Source: an uncultured Clostridia bacterium
Lineage (GTDB): Bacteria; Bacillota; Clostridia; TANB77; CAG-508
Length of the DNA: 64,000 bases
Reading direction: 5' to 3'
Assembly (NCBI GenBank): GCA_944392485.1
Contig: CALXWO010000005.1
Location: 35,221 to 99,220, forward strand
In this document: piece after piece, positions 63,493 through 64,000 of the stretch
Position numbering within the stretch: the stretch's first letter is position 1
Layout of the letters: each line of letters begins with the position of its first letter
Notes under the pieces: generated by a model
What the model was told of the DNA's origin: nothing
Database searches by the model: none
The model's input: the letters and a program-made list of their open reading frames with translations, nothing else
Program-made: the position numbers and the translations under genes

Positions 63493-63568
63493 TGGCTCCC
63501 CAAGTTGGACTCGAACCAACGACCTATCGGTTAACAGCCGAGCGCTCTACCAACTGAGCTATTGGGGA
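63493..63568 (-). tRNA. tRNA-Asn (anticodon GUU)
   Basis: 76 nt: acceptor TCCCCAA/TTGGGGA, D-arm TAGCTCAGTTGGTAGAGC, anticodon loop CTGTTAA, T-arm GTTGGTTCGAGTCCAAC, discriminator G, CCA encoded. It is the last gene of the rRNA operon in this window. Confidence 0.92.
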
Positions 63569-63579
63569 ATATATAAAAT

Positions 63580-63694
63580 CTGGCGATGACCTATGTTTCC
63601 AGCAGGGTAACCCGCAAGTATTTTCGGCACTAATGAGCTTAACTTCTGTGTTCGGGATGGGAACAGGTGTATCCTCATTGTAATTATCACCAGA
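63580..63694 (-). rRNA. 5S ribosomal RNA
   Basis: About 115 nt with the conserved CACCTGTTCCCATCCCGAAC, AGAAGTTAAGC and CTGGGAGAGTA-like TGCTGGAAACATAGG. 5' and 3' ends TCTGGTGA and TCATCGCCAGA pair. Confidence 0.93.
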
Positions 63695-63873
63695 AAATTG
63701 TTAACTTTTCAATGATTGCTTTTTTAAGCACATTTCGTATTATAATATATTATTTTCAGTTTTGCAATATATAATACAAAATTTTTATATATTTTTTAGC
63801 ACACTGAAAAATATATAGATAAAGATGTTTGGTTGACTTTTGATTAACCGTTATCTTTACTTAACTTCTCTCG

Positions 63874-63920
63874 GGGGACAGTCCCTAGAATTTCTTTTCA
63901 GAAATTCAGGACAGTCCCTC
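63874..63920. repeat. GGGACAGTCCC palindrome in the 23S-5S spacer
   Basis: GGGACAGTCCCTAGAATTTC...GAAATTCAGGACAGTCCC, the same core as inside the repeat at 25986-26049. The rest of the spacer (63695-63924) shows nothing recognisable. Confidence 0.6.
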
Positions 63921-63925
63921 CTTTT

Positions 63926-64000
63926 GTGGTTAAGCCCTCGATATATTAGTATTGGTCAGCTGAATGCATTACTGCACTTACACCTCCAACCTATCAACCA
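63926..64000 (-). rRNA. 23S rRNA 3' end (partial)
   Basis: The visible part is the extreme 3' end: GGTTGATAGGTTGGAGGTG, AGTGCAGTAATGCATTCAG, TGACCAATACTAATATATCG and AGGGCTTAACCAC. The rest lies off the right edge. Confidence 0.9.

Overview
The window is AT-rich, and every gene I could support lies on the minus strand, co-directional with the rRNA operon whose 3' end enters at the right edge. Gene content points to a low-GC Gram-positive anaerobe of the Clostridia: endospore genes (SpoIIP, a SleB-type hydrolase), fermentative AdhE, formate-tetrahydrofolate ligase, the Asp23/AmaP/DUF2273 envelope module, UPF0182, dockerin and cadherin-like surface proteins, and short prepilin-like proteins with a class A24 prepilin peptidase. 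I cannot name a genus.

Layout in window order (transcription runs right to left): a hemolysin III end; a tRNA U34 modification operon (trmR, a RelA/SpoT-like protein, trhP); typA; cmk-plsC; a P-loop/Asp23-like fusion; a prepilin-like lectin-fold protein; glycosyltransferases; rpsO-pnp; a SUKH protein; a natAB-like ABC exporter; a polysaccharide or membrane pair; a GLUG-like prepilin protein; UPF0182; ftsY; a dipeptidase and tRNA-Thr; surface proteins; adhE; a tRNA-Tyr interrupted by a group I intron, with a homing-endonuclease-like gene beside it; folA-thyA; an acyl-CoA synthetase; pepP; prepilin peptidase; yqeG; a 36-bp tandem repeat; sleB; fhs; the xseB/xseA/nusB/Asp23/spoIIP block; hisS; an MBL hydrolase; rel; recJ; a second GLUG-like prepilin protein; a uracil permease; tRNA-Ser; a small accessory cluster; then tRNA-Asn, 5S and 23S rRNA.

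The main result is a decoding anomaly. Reading every CCG on the plus strand against the gene frames, I found 11 in-frame CGG codons, in nine genes. At all 11 the continuation that makes sense is the +1 frame: the C is skipped and the next codon is GGA or GGC (Gly). In seven of the nine genes this restores recognisable family sequence (typA, yqeG, fhs, spoIIP, MBL hydrolase twice, rel twice, uracil permease). In the other two it joins two open frames. I found no in-frame CGG that reads as an ordinary Arg codon. Out-of-frame CGG triplets are common and undisturbed. This looks like a lineage in which CGG is unassigned and works as a +1 frameshift signal rather than random sequencing error, although raw reads and proteomics are needed to settle that.

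Secondary results are the tRNA-Tyr group I intron with a PD-(D/E)XK-like endonuclease next to it, several families of small palindromic or MITE-like repeats (some inserted in frame in coding sequence), terminators whose 3' arm carries the next gene's Shine-Dalgarno, and two prepilin-like paralogues 37 kb apart that share about 550 bp with no difference seen by eye.
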